A DNA stretch of 64,000 bases from Vibrio natriegens NBRC 15636 = ATCC 14048 = DSM 759 (GTDB lineage Bacteria; Pseudomonadota; Gammaproteobacteria; Enterobacterales; Vibrionaceae): NCBI RefSeq assembly GCF_035621455.1, contig NZ_CP141823.1:1364001-1428000 (forward strand). The letters run 5' to 3'. The notes under the pieces were generated by a model, which saw only the letters and a list, made by a program, of their open reading frames with translations, made no database searches and was not told the origin of the DNA. Numbering within the stretch: the first letter of the stretch is position 1; every line of letters starts with the position of its first letter. The position numbers and the translations under genes are program-made. This document shows positions 43,011 through 51,307 of the stretch, piece after piece.

Positions 43011-43889
43011 TTAGAAGTCAAATAAATAATCGCTGAGTTTGTCCGCTAACCACGTCATTGCAGGGTGCTCAATTTGACCATTTGTAGAAAACATACAGTA
43101 GTCTTCTTGTGTTAAACCGTAGGTGTGTTTAATTACCGCCAACTTTTGTTGACGTAGATAGTGACGAATTAGGGGCTCAGGTAACACGCCCCATGCATCT
43201 TCTTCTAGGATGGTGTTTAACATGTAATCAAAACTTGAGAAGCCGATGTAGCGTGTTGAGAAGGGCTGGAGTTCTGGGTTGTCTTTCTCATTTAAGTAAA
43301 CCATCAACGCTTGCATTTGGCTGCGTAGCTCTTCATCCGATACGCGACGCATTTTGCTTAACCGGTGATCGGCGCTGCACACAGACATCATGCGTATTTT
43401 ACCTAATGGGTTATAGACGATATGGGGATCGTCGACGCGCTCGTAATCAACGCCAAAAGCAAAATCCACTTGATGCGTGCTCACCAGATTGGCTAAGTCA
43501 CCACTTGATGCGAGGATGATGTTAAATGTGGTGGAAGGGTAACGGTTGTTCAGCTTGTGTGATAAGTCTTGCCACAGGTCGTCGGGTAGGGAGTCGTCTC
43601 GTGCAACCCATACCTCGGCGTTGAAACCCTCTGAAATTTGGCCACACGTTTTGCGAATTCGTTGTGCTATCACCAAAAGGTATTCACAGTCTTTGTAAAT
43701 CGCTTTTCCGGCCTCTGACAACGTGAGTTGATTGCCGGTTCGGGTAAACAATTCGACATCGAGATCCTTTTCCAACGCTTTTATCGACATGCTGAGTTTG
43801 GTTCGGTTACAGTCCAACTGCCTTGCAGCTTCGGACACCGATCCACAATCAGCGATAGTACAGAAGGCTTCTACTTGCGTTAAGTTCAT
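43011..43889 (-). CDS. LysR family transcriptional regulator
   Basis: 292 aa. An N-terminal winged helix (M-N-L-T-Q-V-E-A-F-C, then G-S-V-S-E-A-A-R-Q-L and R-T-K-L-S-M-S-I-K-A-L-E) is followed by an effector domain. The DNA-reading helix has R-T-K-L-S-M in place of the usual P-S-A-V-S, an unusual recognition helix. Divergent from the methyltransferase gene and preceded by structured DNA. The target is unknown. Confidence 0.87.
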   Translation of the reverse strand: MNLTQVEAFCTIADCGSVSEAARQLDCNRTKLSMSIKALEKDLDVELFTRTGNQLTLSEAGKAIYKDCEYLLVIAQRIRKTCGQISEGFNAEVWVARDDSLPDDLWQDLSHKLNNRYPSTTFNIILASSGDLANLVSTHQVDFAFGVDYERVDDPHIVYNPLGKIRMMSVCSADHRLSKMRRVSDEELRSQMQALMVYLNEKDNPELQPFSTRYIGFSSFDYMLNTILEEDAWGVLPEPLIRHYLRQQKLAVIKHTYGLTQEDYCMFSTNGQIEHPAMTWLADKLSDYLFDF

Positions 43890-44212
43890 GATTTGACACA
43901 ACCGAAAAGTAATTTGAAATCAAAAGGGATACGGTACAGATCTATTCCCAAAGCTGTGAAAGGTTAACGAAAAAAACACGATTTCGCCAGATAAGTCTAT
44001 GGTCTTTTTGTGGTTTTGGGGTACCCTATACCAAGTATGCGTTGATATAGGTCTGACGCTCAAAAGAAGTCAATCATTGTTAGACTTCTTGTGTCACGCT
44101 AAAAGTGTTTTGCGCTTTGTAATAGAGAATAGAACCGTTCTCTTTGTAACTAAAGCACTTTCGGCGTCACACGGTGAGATGTGAGATATCAGAAGTGAAC
44201 ATGGAGGCCACG
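43890..44212. other. Intergenic region with stacked inverted repeats
   Basis: Three adjacent inverted repeats fill this gap: CCTATA/TATAGG (44025-44051), AAGAAGTC/GACTTCTT (44064-44090) and a long imperfect one (44091-44172). No gene is seen. Confidence 0.6.
44091..44172. repeat. Long imperfect inverted repeat
   Basis: An 82-bp element. Outer arms GTGTCACGC and GCGTCACAC, extended by AAAGTGTTTT and AAAGCACTTT, form about 20 pairs with two mismatches and a few G-U pairs. An inner hairpin AGAGAA/TTCTCT (44124-44143) caps it. No target-site duplication is visible. It could be an RNA leader structure or a small non-autonomous mobile repeat. Confidence 0.6.
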
Positions 44213-44788
44213 ATGGCACAAGATTGGGACGGCTTAGCAAAGAGTTGGGAATCAAATCCCGCAACCACGCAATTTGCTCAGTCAGTGTTTGAACAGTTAC
44301 AACAGTTAACTCAGCTTGATGGCATTAAAGTACTAGATTTCGGATGCGGAACCGGGCAGTTAAGCCAGTTATTGTCTCCATTGGTTAAAGATATCGTGGC
44401 ACTAGATGCATCTGAAGAGATGATCGAAGAGTTAGATAAAAAAGAGCTGGCGAATGTAGAGCCAGTTGTTGATACCTTATCTCGAGGTCTTGTTGCGCAG
44501 CATCCTGCGTTCCGTGGGCAATTTGATGTGGTCGTTGCATCATCAGTTTTATCCTTCTTGGATGATGCCGATTCAGCATTAAGCATTGCGCATTCATTGC
44601 TTAACCACGGTGGTCATTTCGTTCATTTTGATTTTGTATCAGAATCCGGACAAGATGGCTTTACAGAGGCGAGTTCAGAAGCTGCCCTAATTAAAGCGGG
44701 CTTTACTGACGTAGAAACAAAGCAAGCCTTTGACATCAAGTCAGATGGTAAATCGATGTCAGTAATAATGGGTGTTGGGCGCCGTTAA
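44213..44788 (+). CDS. Class I SAM-dependent methyltransferase
   Basis: 191 aa. Motif I V-L-D-F-G-C-G-T-G-Q-L (about 41-51) and the acidic residue in V-A-L-D-A-S mark SAM binding, with D-V-V-V-A-S-S-V-L-S-F-L as motif IV. The start W-D-G-L-A-K-S-W-E resembles UbiE-like small-molecule methyltransferases. The substrate is unknown. ATG 44213 follows GGAGG. The structured leader upstream may influence its expression. Confidence 0.86.
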   Translation: MAQDWDGLAKSWESNPATTQFAQSVFEQLQQLTQLDGIKVLDFGCGTGQLSQLLSPLVKDIVALDASEEMIEELDKKELANVEPVVDTLSRGLVAQHPAFRGQFDVVVASSVLSFLDDADSALSIAHSLLNHGGHFVHFDFVSESGQDGFTEASSEAALIKAGFTDVETKQAFDIKSDGKSMSVIMGVGRR

Positions 44789-44805
44789 TCCCTAATAAGA
44801 ACATC

Positions 44806-44833
44806 AAAAAGCGAGCTTCAAGGCTCGCTTTTT
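44806..44833. terminator. Bidirectional terminator
   Basis: AAAAAGCGAGC pairs with GCTCGCTTTTT around a 6-nt loop, between convergent methyltransferase and acetoacetyl-CoA synthetase genes. Confidence 0.88.
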
Positions 44834-44864
44834 ATTTGCTTGCAACCTTTCCATTAAGACCTAA

Positions 44865-46838
44865 TCAGGCTGATACCAGCTTTTTTATCTCATCCAAAAC
44901 ATGTGCGTTTGCGATGGCACCAATGTTTTCCACCTCTCTGCCATTGATAACTTGTTTGACAGCAAGCTCGACTAATTTACCCGATCTTGTTTTAGGAATG
45001 TCACTGATGGAAAAAATTTCACTTGGAACGTGTCTCGCTGAGCAGGCAGATTTCAACTGAGCTTTAATTTTCGCGATCATATCATCGTTCAATTTTTCGG
45101 TAGTGGCTAGCTGAACAAACAGCCAGATTTGCTCGTTTCTATCTACCTCTTTTCCGACCGCGATTGAGTCAACAATCCCTTCAATCGAATTAACCTGCTG
45201 GTAAATTTCTGCTGTGCCAATCCTAACTCCACCAGGGTTTAACGTTGTGTCACTTCGCCCGTAAAAGAGATATCCGCCCGTTGAAGCATTTCTTTCAACA
45301 TCATCGCCGTGGTGCCAAACGTTCTCGAACTTGTCCCAATAAGCGTTATGGTAACGCACACCACTGTCATCCCAGAATTTAGCCGGGAAATTAGGGATCG
45401 AATTGGCACACACTAGCTCGCCTCGGTTACCAATAATATCTTCGCCTTGTGGACTGAAGACTCTTGTATCGACACCTAAACCTGCACACTGACATTCGCC
45501 ACGGTAAACCGGGGAGATAGGGTTACCTAATACGAAGCAACCACAAATATCTGTGCCACCAGAAATAGAAGCTAAATGAACGTCCTCTTTCAAATGTTGA
45601 TAAACGTAATCAAATTGCTCCGGGTAAAGTACAGAGCCCGTGGAACATATGGTTTTTAGTGATGGAAGCGGGTCGCTTCCTTGATTGGAATAGCCCGCTT
45701 TTTCCATGGCTTCCAAGTATTTTGCCGAGGTGCCAAAAAGTGATACATCAGCGCGTTTAGCCAAATCCCACAACACTTTGTAATTTGGGTACATTGGGCT
45801 GCCATCAAAAATGACCAAACACGCGCCACTGGCTAGGGTGGAAACATGCCAGTTCCACATCATCCACCCACAAGTGGTGTAATAGAATACGCGATCTTCT
45901 GGCTGAATATCGCAATGAAGCTGATGCTCTTTAACATGGTTAAGCAGGGTACCGCCTACAGAATGCACAATACACTTTGGTTTCCCAGTTGTGCCGGATG
46001 AGTAGAGTATGAACAAGGGATCATTAAAGTTGATACGCGTGTAAGTGACGGGCTGCGGTGGGTATTGATTTAATATGTATTGCCAGTCTTGGGTGCAAAC
46101 ATCACATTCGTAGCTGCGAGGATTGAGATAGTTGATCTGGCAAACGTGCTTTAGACCATCTAAGTGATCGGAGATATGATGGTTTTTATCTGTCATATCG
46201 AACACTTTGCCGTTAAATGTGTAGCCATCGCAAGTGAACAGAACTTTAGGTTTTACTTGGCCAAATCGTTCCAAAACGCTTTCTATGCCGAAGTCTGGCG
46301 ATGTCGCAGTCCAAGTCGCACCAAGGCTGGTCGTGGCTAGCATTGCAATCACGGTTTGAGGCAGGTAAGGAAGGTATCCAGCAACCACATCTCCTTTTCT
46401 TACACCGCAATCTTGCAGCCATCGCTGTATGCTAGAGACTTCATCACACAGCTCTTGCCAAGTATAAGTTTGTCTCTCTCCACGCTCGTTCTCAAACCAA
46501 ATCGCAATATCATTAGGGTTGTGATAGGCAAAGCTAAGAAGGTTTTCCGCATAATTAATTTGGGCGTCAGGAAACCAGCTTGTGTCGCGGTTAGGAACCG
46601 GCTGCTGCCATCTACTCTCAGCTTGGCATGTTACCGTGTCACCCGAGTTTCCGATTACATCACAAAACAGCCACACTTCTTGCCAAAACTGTTCGGAATG
46701 ATCCAGTGACCATTGATGGAGTTCGGCATAGTTTTTTATGTCATTTCCTTGCCTGTTTATGTGTTCAATAAACTGGGTGATATTGGCTTCTTCGATGCGG
46801 CTTTCGCTCGGTTGCCATAATTTGTTGTACTCGCGCAT
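44865..46838 (-). CDS. Acetoacetate-CoA ligase
   Basis: A 657-aa ANL-superfamily enzyme matching acetoacetyl-CoA synthetase in length and sequence. P-loop Y-S-S-G-T-T-G-K-P-K (about 270-279), A5-like Y-G-R-S-D-T-T-L-N-P-G-G-V-R-I-G-T-A-E-I-Y (core A7-A8) and C-terminal K-T-R-S-G-K-L-V-E (catalytic lysine) are present. It activates acetoacetate, an end product of tyrosine/phenylalanine breakdown, which fits the divergent phhA gene. AGGAACC precedes the ATG. Confidence 0.92.
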   Translation of the reverse strand: MREYNKLWQPSESRIEEANITQFIEHINRQGNDIKNYAELHQWSLDHSEQFWQEVWLFCDVIGNSGDTVTCQAESRWQQPVPNRDTSWFPDAQINYAENLLSFAYHNPNDIAIWFENERGERQTYTWQELCDEVSSIQRWLQDCGVRKGDVVAGYLPYLPQTVIAMLATTSLGATWTATSPDFGIESVLERFGQVKPKVLFTCDGYTFNGKVFDMTDKNHHISDHLDGLKHVCQINYLNPRSYECDVCTQDWQYILNQYPPQPVTYTRINFNDPLFILYSSGTTGKPKCIVHSVGGTLLNHVKEHQLHCDIQPEDRVFYYTTCGWMMWNWHVSTLASGACLVIFDGSPMYPNYKVLWDLAKRADVSLFGTSAKYLEAMEKAGYSNQGSDPLPSLKTICSTGSVLYPEQFDYVYQHLKEDVHLASISGGTDICGCFVLGNPISPVYRGECQCAGLGVDTRVFSPQGEDIIGNRGELVCANSIPNFPAKFWDDSGVRYHNAYWDKFENVWHHGDDVERNASTGGYLFYGRSDTTLNPGGVRIGTAEIYQQVNSIEGIVDSIAVGKEVDRNEQIWLFVQLATTEKLNDDMIAKIKAQLKSACSARHVPSEIFSISDIPKTRSGKLVELAVKQVINGREVENIGAIANAHVLDEIKKLVSA

Positions 46839-46950
46839 AGGTTCCTTCTATAACAAGCTGATAACACATTAAGTCTGAAAGCAATCACTAACAATGTCAA
46901 ACTTGCGTTAAAGTATTTGATGTTAGCAATATCATAGTCTTACGTGTAAA

Positions 46951-46968
46951 TGTAAATAATTTGTTACA
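46951..46968. promoter_or_regulatory. Candidate TyrR box
   Basis: TGTAAA-N6-GTTACA differs from the TyrR/PhhR consensus TGTAAA-N6-TTTACA by one base. A further TGTAAA lies 6 bp to the left. It sits in the divergent promoter region of acetoacetyl-CoA synthetase and phhA. Confidence 0.6.
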
Positions 46969-47060
46969 CTCAAATGCGCGGGCGAAAATGGTTTAGGGAT
47001 TGGAAGCAGTCAGGAGTACAGATAGGCTTAATGTAAAGGATTTGTTAATGGAGAAAGGTC

Positions 47061-47855
47061 ATGACGCAATATCATTCTAAACCCGTTGACCAGGATGGAA
47101 GGGTAGAATGGAGCCTCGAAGAAGATGCAATTTGGCGAGATTTAGTCACCAGACAGATGAGTGTTATTCATAACCGCGCTTGTCAGGCTTATCTACATGG
47201 TTTGACATTACTCGATTTGCCCGAGGATCATGTGCCACAACTTCCTGATATCAACCGTGTATTGATGGAAACGACAGGATGGCAGGTAGAGCCTGTTCCA
47301 GCGCTTATCGATTTCGATCGTTTTTTTAATCTGTTAGGTAATAAACGCTTCCCCGTTGCGACATTCCTGCGTAGTCGTGAAGAGTTTGACTATCTGCAAG
47401 AACCCGATTTCTTCCATGAAATATTTGGCCACTGTGCCATGTTGACCAACCCTGATTTTGCCGCGTTTACTGAGCATTATGGGCAGTTGGGCGAAGCCGC
47501 GACGCCTAAACAGAGAGCGTATCTTGCACGACTATACTGGTTTACCGTCGAGTTCGGTCTGGTTAAAGAAGGCGATCAGACCAAGATTTATGGCGGAGGC
47601 ATTCTCTCTTCTCCGGGAGAAACTATCTATTCGCTAGAAAGTGATGATGCGATTCGTGAAGGTTTCGATTTACAAACCGTCCTAAGAACACCTTATCGCA
47701 TCGATATCATGCAACCGAAATACTATGTAATCGACGATTTTTCACAGCTTTATCAAATCAGTCAATTAAACCTATTAAAGCAAGCCGATATGGCTATTGG
47801 GGCCGGATTGTTGCCACCACTATTTGAACCAAAGGAACCTGCTCATGTTGAATGA
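47061..47855 (+). CDS. phhA: Phenylalanine 4-monooxygenase
   Basis: A 264-aa monomeric bacterial phenylalanine hydroxylase. The non-haem iron ligands are in H-E-I-F-G-H (about 120-125) and the glutamate in W-F-T-V-E-F-G (about 161-167). It converts phenylalanine to tyrosine using tetrahydropterin and O2. The neighbouring phhB regenerates the pterin. AGAAAGG precedes the ATG. A TyrR-like box lies about 100 bp upstream. Confidence 0.95.
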   Translation: MTQYHSKPVDQDGRVEWSLEEDAIWRDLVTRQMSVIHNRACQAYLHGLTLLDLPEDHVPQLPDINRVLMETTGWQVEPVPALIDFDRFFNLLGNKRFPVATFLRSREEFDYLQEPDFFHEIFGHCAMLTNPDFAAFTEHYGQLGEAATPKQRAYLARLYWFTVEFGLVKEGDQTKIYGGGILSSPGETIYSLESDDAIREGFDLQTVLRTPYRIDIMQPKYYVIDDFSQLYQISQLNLLKQADMAIGAGLLPPLFEPKEPAHVE

Positions 47856-48183
47856 ACAAAAATGCGAAGCTTGTAGTCTTGATGCCATTGCGCTGAGTAA
47901 AGAGGAGCAACAGTCACTGCTGCTGCAACTTACTGATTGGCAGATTTTTGAAAGAGAGGGGATTCCTCAGTTAGAAAAAGTGTATAAGTTTAAAAACTTC
48001 AAACAGGCTTGGGCGTTTAGTAATAAAATTGCTGAACTGGCAGAAGATGAATTTCATCACCCTTCGATTTTACTAGAGTGGGGTAAAGTCACGGTGACAT
48101 GGTGGAGCCATTCAATAAAAGGGCTGCATAAGAACGACTTTATCTGCGCATCGAAATGTGACGGTTTAGCTCTTACCGAATAA
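47845..48183 (+). CDS. phhB: Pterin-4a-carbinolamine dehydratase
   Basis: 112 aa. It has the PCD/DCoH core E-D-E-F-H-H-P-S-I-L-L-E-W-G-K-V-T-V-T-W-W-S-H, with the catalytic histidine pair. It dehydrates the 4a-hydroxypterin made by PhhA. The ATG at 47845 overlaps the end of phhA by 11 bp and has AAAGGAA upstream, so the two are coupled. Confidence 0.94.
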   Translation: MLNEQKCEACSLDAIALSKEEQQSLLLQLTDWQIFEREGIPQLEKVYKFKNFKQAWAFSNKIAELAEDEFHHPSILLEWGKVTVTWWSHSIKGLHKNDFICASKCDGLALTE

Positions 48184-48206
48184 GAGATATTTAGCTTTAT
48201 ACTAGG

Positions 48207-48236
48207 CGCCCGAACATAAGTTCGGGCGTCTTTTTT
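48207..48236 (+). terminator. phhAB terminator
   Basis: CGCCCGAAC pairs with GTTCGGGCG around a 4-nt loop and runs into T6. Confidence 0.9.
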
Positions 48237-48250
48237 AGAGCTATTGGGCC

Positions 48251-50020
48251 TTAGAGCTCGATACGATAGACAGAAGTCGTGCCAGAAACTTCATTCCCAA
48301 CTGCGATAAAGTGACCACCGTTACGGGTGAAGTAATTAATCGATTCTGGTCCGAGATCGCCAGCTTTTGGATTGTAGGTATCATTCGCGCACTCGCTCTC
48401 TTTCACTTGTGTGCAAACCGCCTGCTCGTAGTTACGGTTATTCACATAGTGAAGGAAGACCGCTTGGCTTGGCTCACTAATATCGTAAACCATGATCCCG
48501 CCTTGGCGTTCAAGGCCAATAAATGCGTAGTGACGTCCGTTTATTTCTGCGGTTTCGATTGCTTCTGGTTCAATACCTTTGTCATCACTGCGATCATCAC
48601 CGCTACTATTGCTGTCGTTGGTGCTGCTAAAGTGTTTGCCTTCATTCATTAAAGCGATGGTTGCAAAGTCATCACCACTGTCGAAAACCAGTTCACCATT
48701 TTCATCCCATATTGAAAAAGAACGGGAACCAAACGCTTGCACATTATCTGAAGCAGATAATGTCTGTTCCGGTTTGATGACTTTTAGTCGCGCTAGAAGT
48801 GAGTTGTCTTTTAATGCTCCTGCCAGGGGATGATCGCTCGCGACTTTAAGCTTTTTACCACGAACCTCATCGACGTGACTGAGACAAGTGCCTTCTTTGC
48901 TGGTGTAGTCGCTGGTACCTTGATAATCATCTTCATCCCACTTAAAGTTGACCTGCTCACAACGCTCTTGTGTGGTTTTGATGCCATACTCACGACCGTC
49001 TCCTTCGTTGGCAGAGACAATGTAGCTTTTACCATTCACTGAATAGCTGTCGAGGGTGTCTGGCATATATAAGCCAACCAATTGCGGGTAGCTCTTAAAG
49101 TTGCCGACTATTTTGTCTTTGTTAGATGCATCCAATTTAGCGTCAGACCATGATTTCTCGCCTAACCCGACAATTTTCTCAACCGATTTGCTTTCAGGAT
49201 TAATGATTGCCATGGCGTTGTTTTCTTGTAGCGCTACGTAAATTTTACCGTTGTCAGCAAAGGTCAAGTATTCTGGTTCTAAGTCTTGAGCCACGCTTGC
49301 GTTCGGTCCAGAAATACGCACGCTATCAGATAATTCACTGGCACGAGGACCATCAAATTGCTCGAAACCAATTTGCGTGACTTCGGCGTTGGTGAGCCCT
49401 TGGCCTAAATCCACTAATGTAATACTGCCTTTTGGGTCAATACGGTAATCACCGCTTGGCTCTCCTTCATTGGCGGTCGCGATGTAACGGCCATCCTTTG
49501 AAAACCCGACCATATCTGGCAGCGCACCAGCAGGATAGGTCGTTACAAGAGACAAGTTATCCGATCGATAAATCGCGATAATGCCGTTTTCTTGTTTGTT
49601 GCTGTTCTCAATAGCAACCGCAACGAGGCCATTGGAGACAGCTACGCTGTTGGCGGCGCTGATATCAATCGATGCGGCCTCACCGGCGCCATTTAAATCT
49701 ATAAACGCGGTTTGTGATGGGCGGCTGTTTTCGTCCATGGATAGGACATCGATGCGTTTTGCCTGAGCATTGACCACATAAAGTTTATCTGTACACCCAT
49801 CATAGCTAACAATCTCTGCTGCTGATGTATCAAAAGGTGCATCCGCGATAGACGTTCCTACTAGCGTCATCCCTTGAATAGAGGTTTCGCCAGCAATCGG
49901 TGCAGTGGTCGCTTTACACTGAGCACGGAAGGATGCCAATGTATCCTCTGGCTGCGAAGAACATGCGATGGCAAGTGACGAAAGTGCTAAAACACCTATT
50001 GCTTTAAATGGGGTGGACAT
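48251..50020 (-). CDS. Choice-of-anchor I family lipoprotein
   Basis: 589 aa with a lipobox (L-A-I-A-C near residues 16-20). The body is a beta-propeller-like protein with repeats such as G-F-S-K-D-G-R-Y-I-A-T-A-N-E-G-E-P-S-G-D-Y and A-N-E-G-D-G-R-E-Y, the pattern of choice-of-anchor I / alkaline-phosphatase-associated surface proteins. G-I-E-P-E-A-I-E-T is a further hallmark. Lipidation substitutes for the usual C-terminal anchor. Function is unproven; a cell-surface phosphate or phytate role is often suggested. Confidence 0.83.
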   Translation of the reverse strand: MSTPFKAIGVLALSSLAIACSSQPEDTLASFRAQCKATTAPIAGETSIQGMTLVGTSIADAPFDTSAAEIVSYDGCTDKLYVVNAQAKRIDVLSMDENSRPSQTAFIDLNGAGEAASIDISAANSVAVSNGLVAVAIENSNKQENGIIAIYRSDNLSLVTTYPAGALPDMVGFSKDGRYIATANEGEPSGDYRIDPKGSITLVDLGQGLTNAEVTQIGFEQFDGPRASELSDSVRISGPNASVAQDLEPEYLTFADNGKIYVALQENNAMAIINPESKSVEKIVGLGEKSWSDAKLDASNKDKIVGNFKSYPQLVGLYMPDTLDSYSVNGKSYIVSANEGDGREYGIKTTQERCEQVNFKWDEDDYQGTSDYTSKEGTCLSHVDEVRGKKLKVASDHPLAGALKDNSLLARLKVIKPEQTLSASDNVQAFGSRSFSIWDENGELVFDSGDDFATIALMNEGKHFSSTNDSNSSGDDRSDDKGIEPEAIETAEINGRHYAFIGLERQGGIMVYDISEPSQAVFLHYVNNRNYEQAVCTQVKESECANDTYNPKAGDLGPESINYFTRNGGHFIAVGNEVSGTTSVYRIEL

Positions 50021-50225
50021 GATATCTCCTTATCAATCCGATACAATGTGGCTCAATGCATAATTTTTTAATAAATATTCACTAATCTTCGTGAATGCTT
50101 TTGAAGCATTGATTGACGTATGTTTTGGTAAGGCTATGAATATATGTATGATTAATGACTCTTATATTGGCTTTTTATTAAACAAATATGTCATCGGTAT
50201 GATGGCATAACAAATTGGAATGAAA

Positions 50226-50570
50226 ATGGAACTACAACAATTTTTAGATGCAGTAGCGTCGACACCAGAAAAGATTGAATTTGAAACGACCATCGCGGTG
50301 ATAGAGGCGAACTACGAGTTCACACCAACTGCATTTACTAATGGTGCGACCGAAAATAGAGCCGGTGAAAACAATGGCTCGTGCAAAATCTTTGCATTTG
50401 GTTTGCTTAATAACTTAGACAAGGAAGCCACACTGGCCTGTTTTGGACGTTTTTACCGTGAAGATGTTTTACAACATCCAGAAAACGATGATCATCAGAA
50501 CATTCGTAATTTTATGGTGAGCGGCTGGGATGGTGTTAAGTTTGAATCGCTAGCACTAAAAGCTAAGTAA
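50226..50570 (+). CDS. HopJ-family protein
   Basis: 114 aa. The sequence F-T-P-T-A-F-T-N-G, E-N-N-G-S-C-K-I-F-A-F-G-L-L-N and F-G-R-F-Y-R-E-D-V matches the HopJ type III effector family domain. Homologues are common in non-pathogenic bacteria and no secretion system is nearby, so effector function is unlikely here. I chose ATG 50226, with GGAATG upstream, over 50220. Confidence 0.85.
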   Translation: MELQQFLDAVASTPEKIEFETTIAVIEANYEFTPTAFTNGATENRAGENNGSCKIFAFGLLNNLDKEATLACFGRFYREDVLQHPENDDHQNIRNFMVSGWDGVKFESLALKAK

Positions 50571-50578
50571 TCAAATAG

Positions 50579-50608
50579 AGCCAGTCGATTAAGCGACTGG
50601 CTTTTTTT
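50579..50608. terminator. Terminator between HopJ and DUF1289 genes
   Basis: AGCCAGTCG pairs with CGACTGGCT around a 6-nt loop, with T7. The stop codon of the minus-strand DUF1289-CWC gene (50589-50591) lies in the loop. Confidence 0.85.
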
Positions 50609-50897
50609 CCAAACATTTTCTACACAAACACAATTGGCCTTCGTCAGGCTTGGGTAAATCTCTGGTCTCGACACCGAAACACCAACAAGTATCTTTTCCT
50701 GCTGAGATGTCGCAGTGCGCTTGAGTTCCGCATTCTGGGCATGAATGGGTAGACTCACCACCCGCAATTTGATTGATCAGACTATCTCGTTGTTCATCCG
50801 TTTTGTCTTTCCACTGGATGATCTCTTCTATCGTTCTGTGACAACCAGAACAGATGCCGCCATTGTTTTTACAGGCAGCACGACAAGGTGACTTCAT
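50589..50897 (-). CDS. DUF1289 and cysteine-rich CWC fusion protein
   Basis: 102 aa in two zinc-binding modules. Residues 1-45 match DUF1289 (S-P-C-R-A-A-C, G-I-C-S-G-C-H-R-T-I-E-E-I-I-Q-W). Residues 50-100 match the cysteine-rich CWC domain (C-P-E-C-G, C-D-I-S-A-G-K-D-T-C-W-C, C-L-C-R-K-C-L). These are usually separate small proteins; here they are joined. Function is unknown, probably metal- or nucleic-acid-related. Confidence 0.83.
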   Translation of the reverse strand: MKSPCRAACKNNGGICSGCHRTIEEIIQWKDKTDEQRDSLINQIAGGESTHSCPECGTQAHCDISAGKDTCWCFGVETRDLPKPDEGQLCLCRKCLEKKPVA

Positions 50898-51013
50898 TAC
50901 TTTCTCGTTCTATTTTCGAATGCGGCCTACTTTAGCATAAAGCACAGTGAAACTGGTCGGGAGATCGCACCAGTGATACCCTAAGGATAATTACGTTAAC
51001 CACAGTCCGACTT

Positions 51014-51229
51014 ATGTTAGAAAAAGAAAACCTGATAAAACTGGCAAGAATGCAAATGCCTTTTGGGAAATACGCGGGAAGAGTGTTGATTGATCTTCCA
51101 GAGGAATATTTGCTGTGGTTCGATAAAAAAGGGTGGCCAAGCGGTGAGCTTGGGGACTTGCTCAAGTTGTGTTTAGCGCTAAAAATCGAAGGCTTAGATA
51201 GCGTCGTTAAGCCGCTAAAGCGAATGTGA
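51014..51229 (+). CDS. DUF3820 family protein
   Basis: 71 aa. It matches the small DUF3820 family: M-P-F-G-K-Y-A-G-R-V-L-I-D-L-P-E-E-Y-L-L-W-F. The same Y-A-G-x-x-L-x-D-L-P-x-x-Y-L-x-W motif is found appended to nucleases, suggesting protein or nucleic-acid contact. Function is unknown. The upstream gap from the divergent DUF1289 gene is 116 bp. Confidence 0.8.
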   Translation: MLEKENLIKLARMQMPFGKYAGRVLIDLPEEYLLWFDKKGWPSGELGDLLKLCLALKIEGLDSVVKPLKRM

Positions 51230-51264
51230 GCCCAAAAAGTCTATACCCAGATGCTAAATACAAC

Positions 51265-51289
51265 AAAGCCACCTAATTTAGGTGGCTTT
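51265..51289. terminator. Bidirectional terminator
   Basis: AAAGCCACCTAA pairs with TTAGGTGGCTTT with almost no loop, between DUF3820 and trpB. Confidence 0.75.
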
Positions 51290-51307
51290 ACGTTAATACA
51301 ATAAGGT

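Noticed and set aside
44091..44172. Mobile element with target-site duplication
   Set aside because: No matching direct repeat flanks the inverted repeat, so mobility cannot be claimed; kept only as a structural repeat.
50226..50570. Type III secretion effector
   Set aside because: The HopJ-family domain is widespread in bacteria without type III secretion, and no secretion genes or chaperone are nearby.
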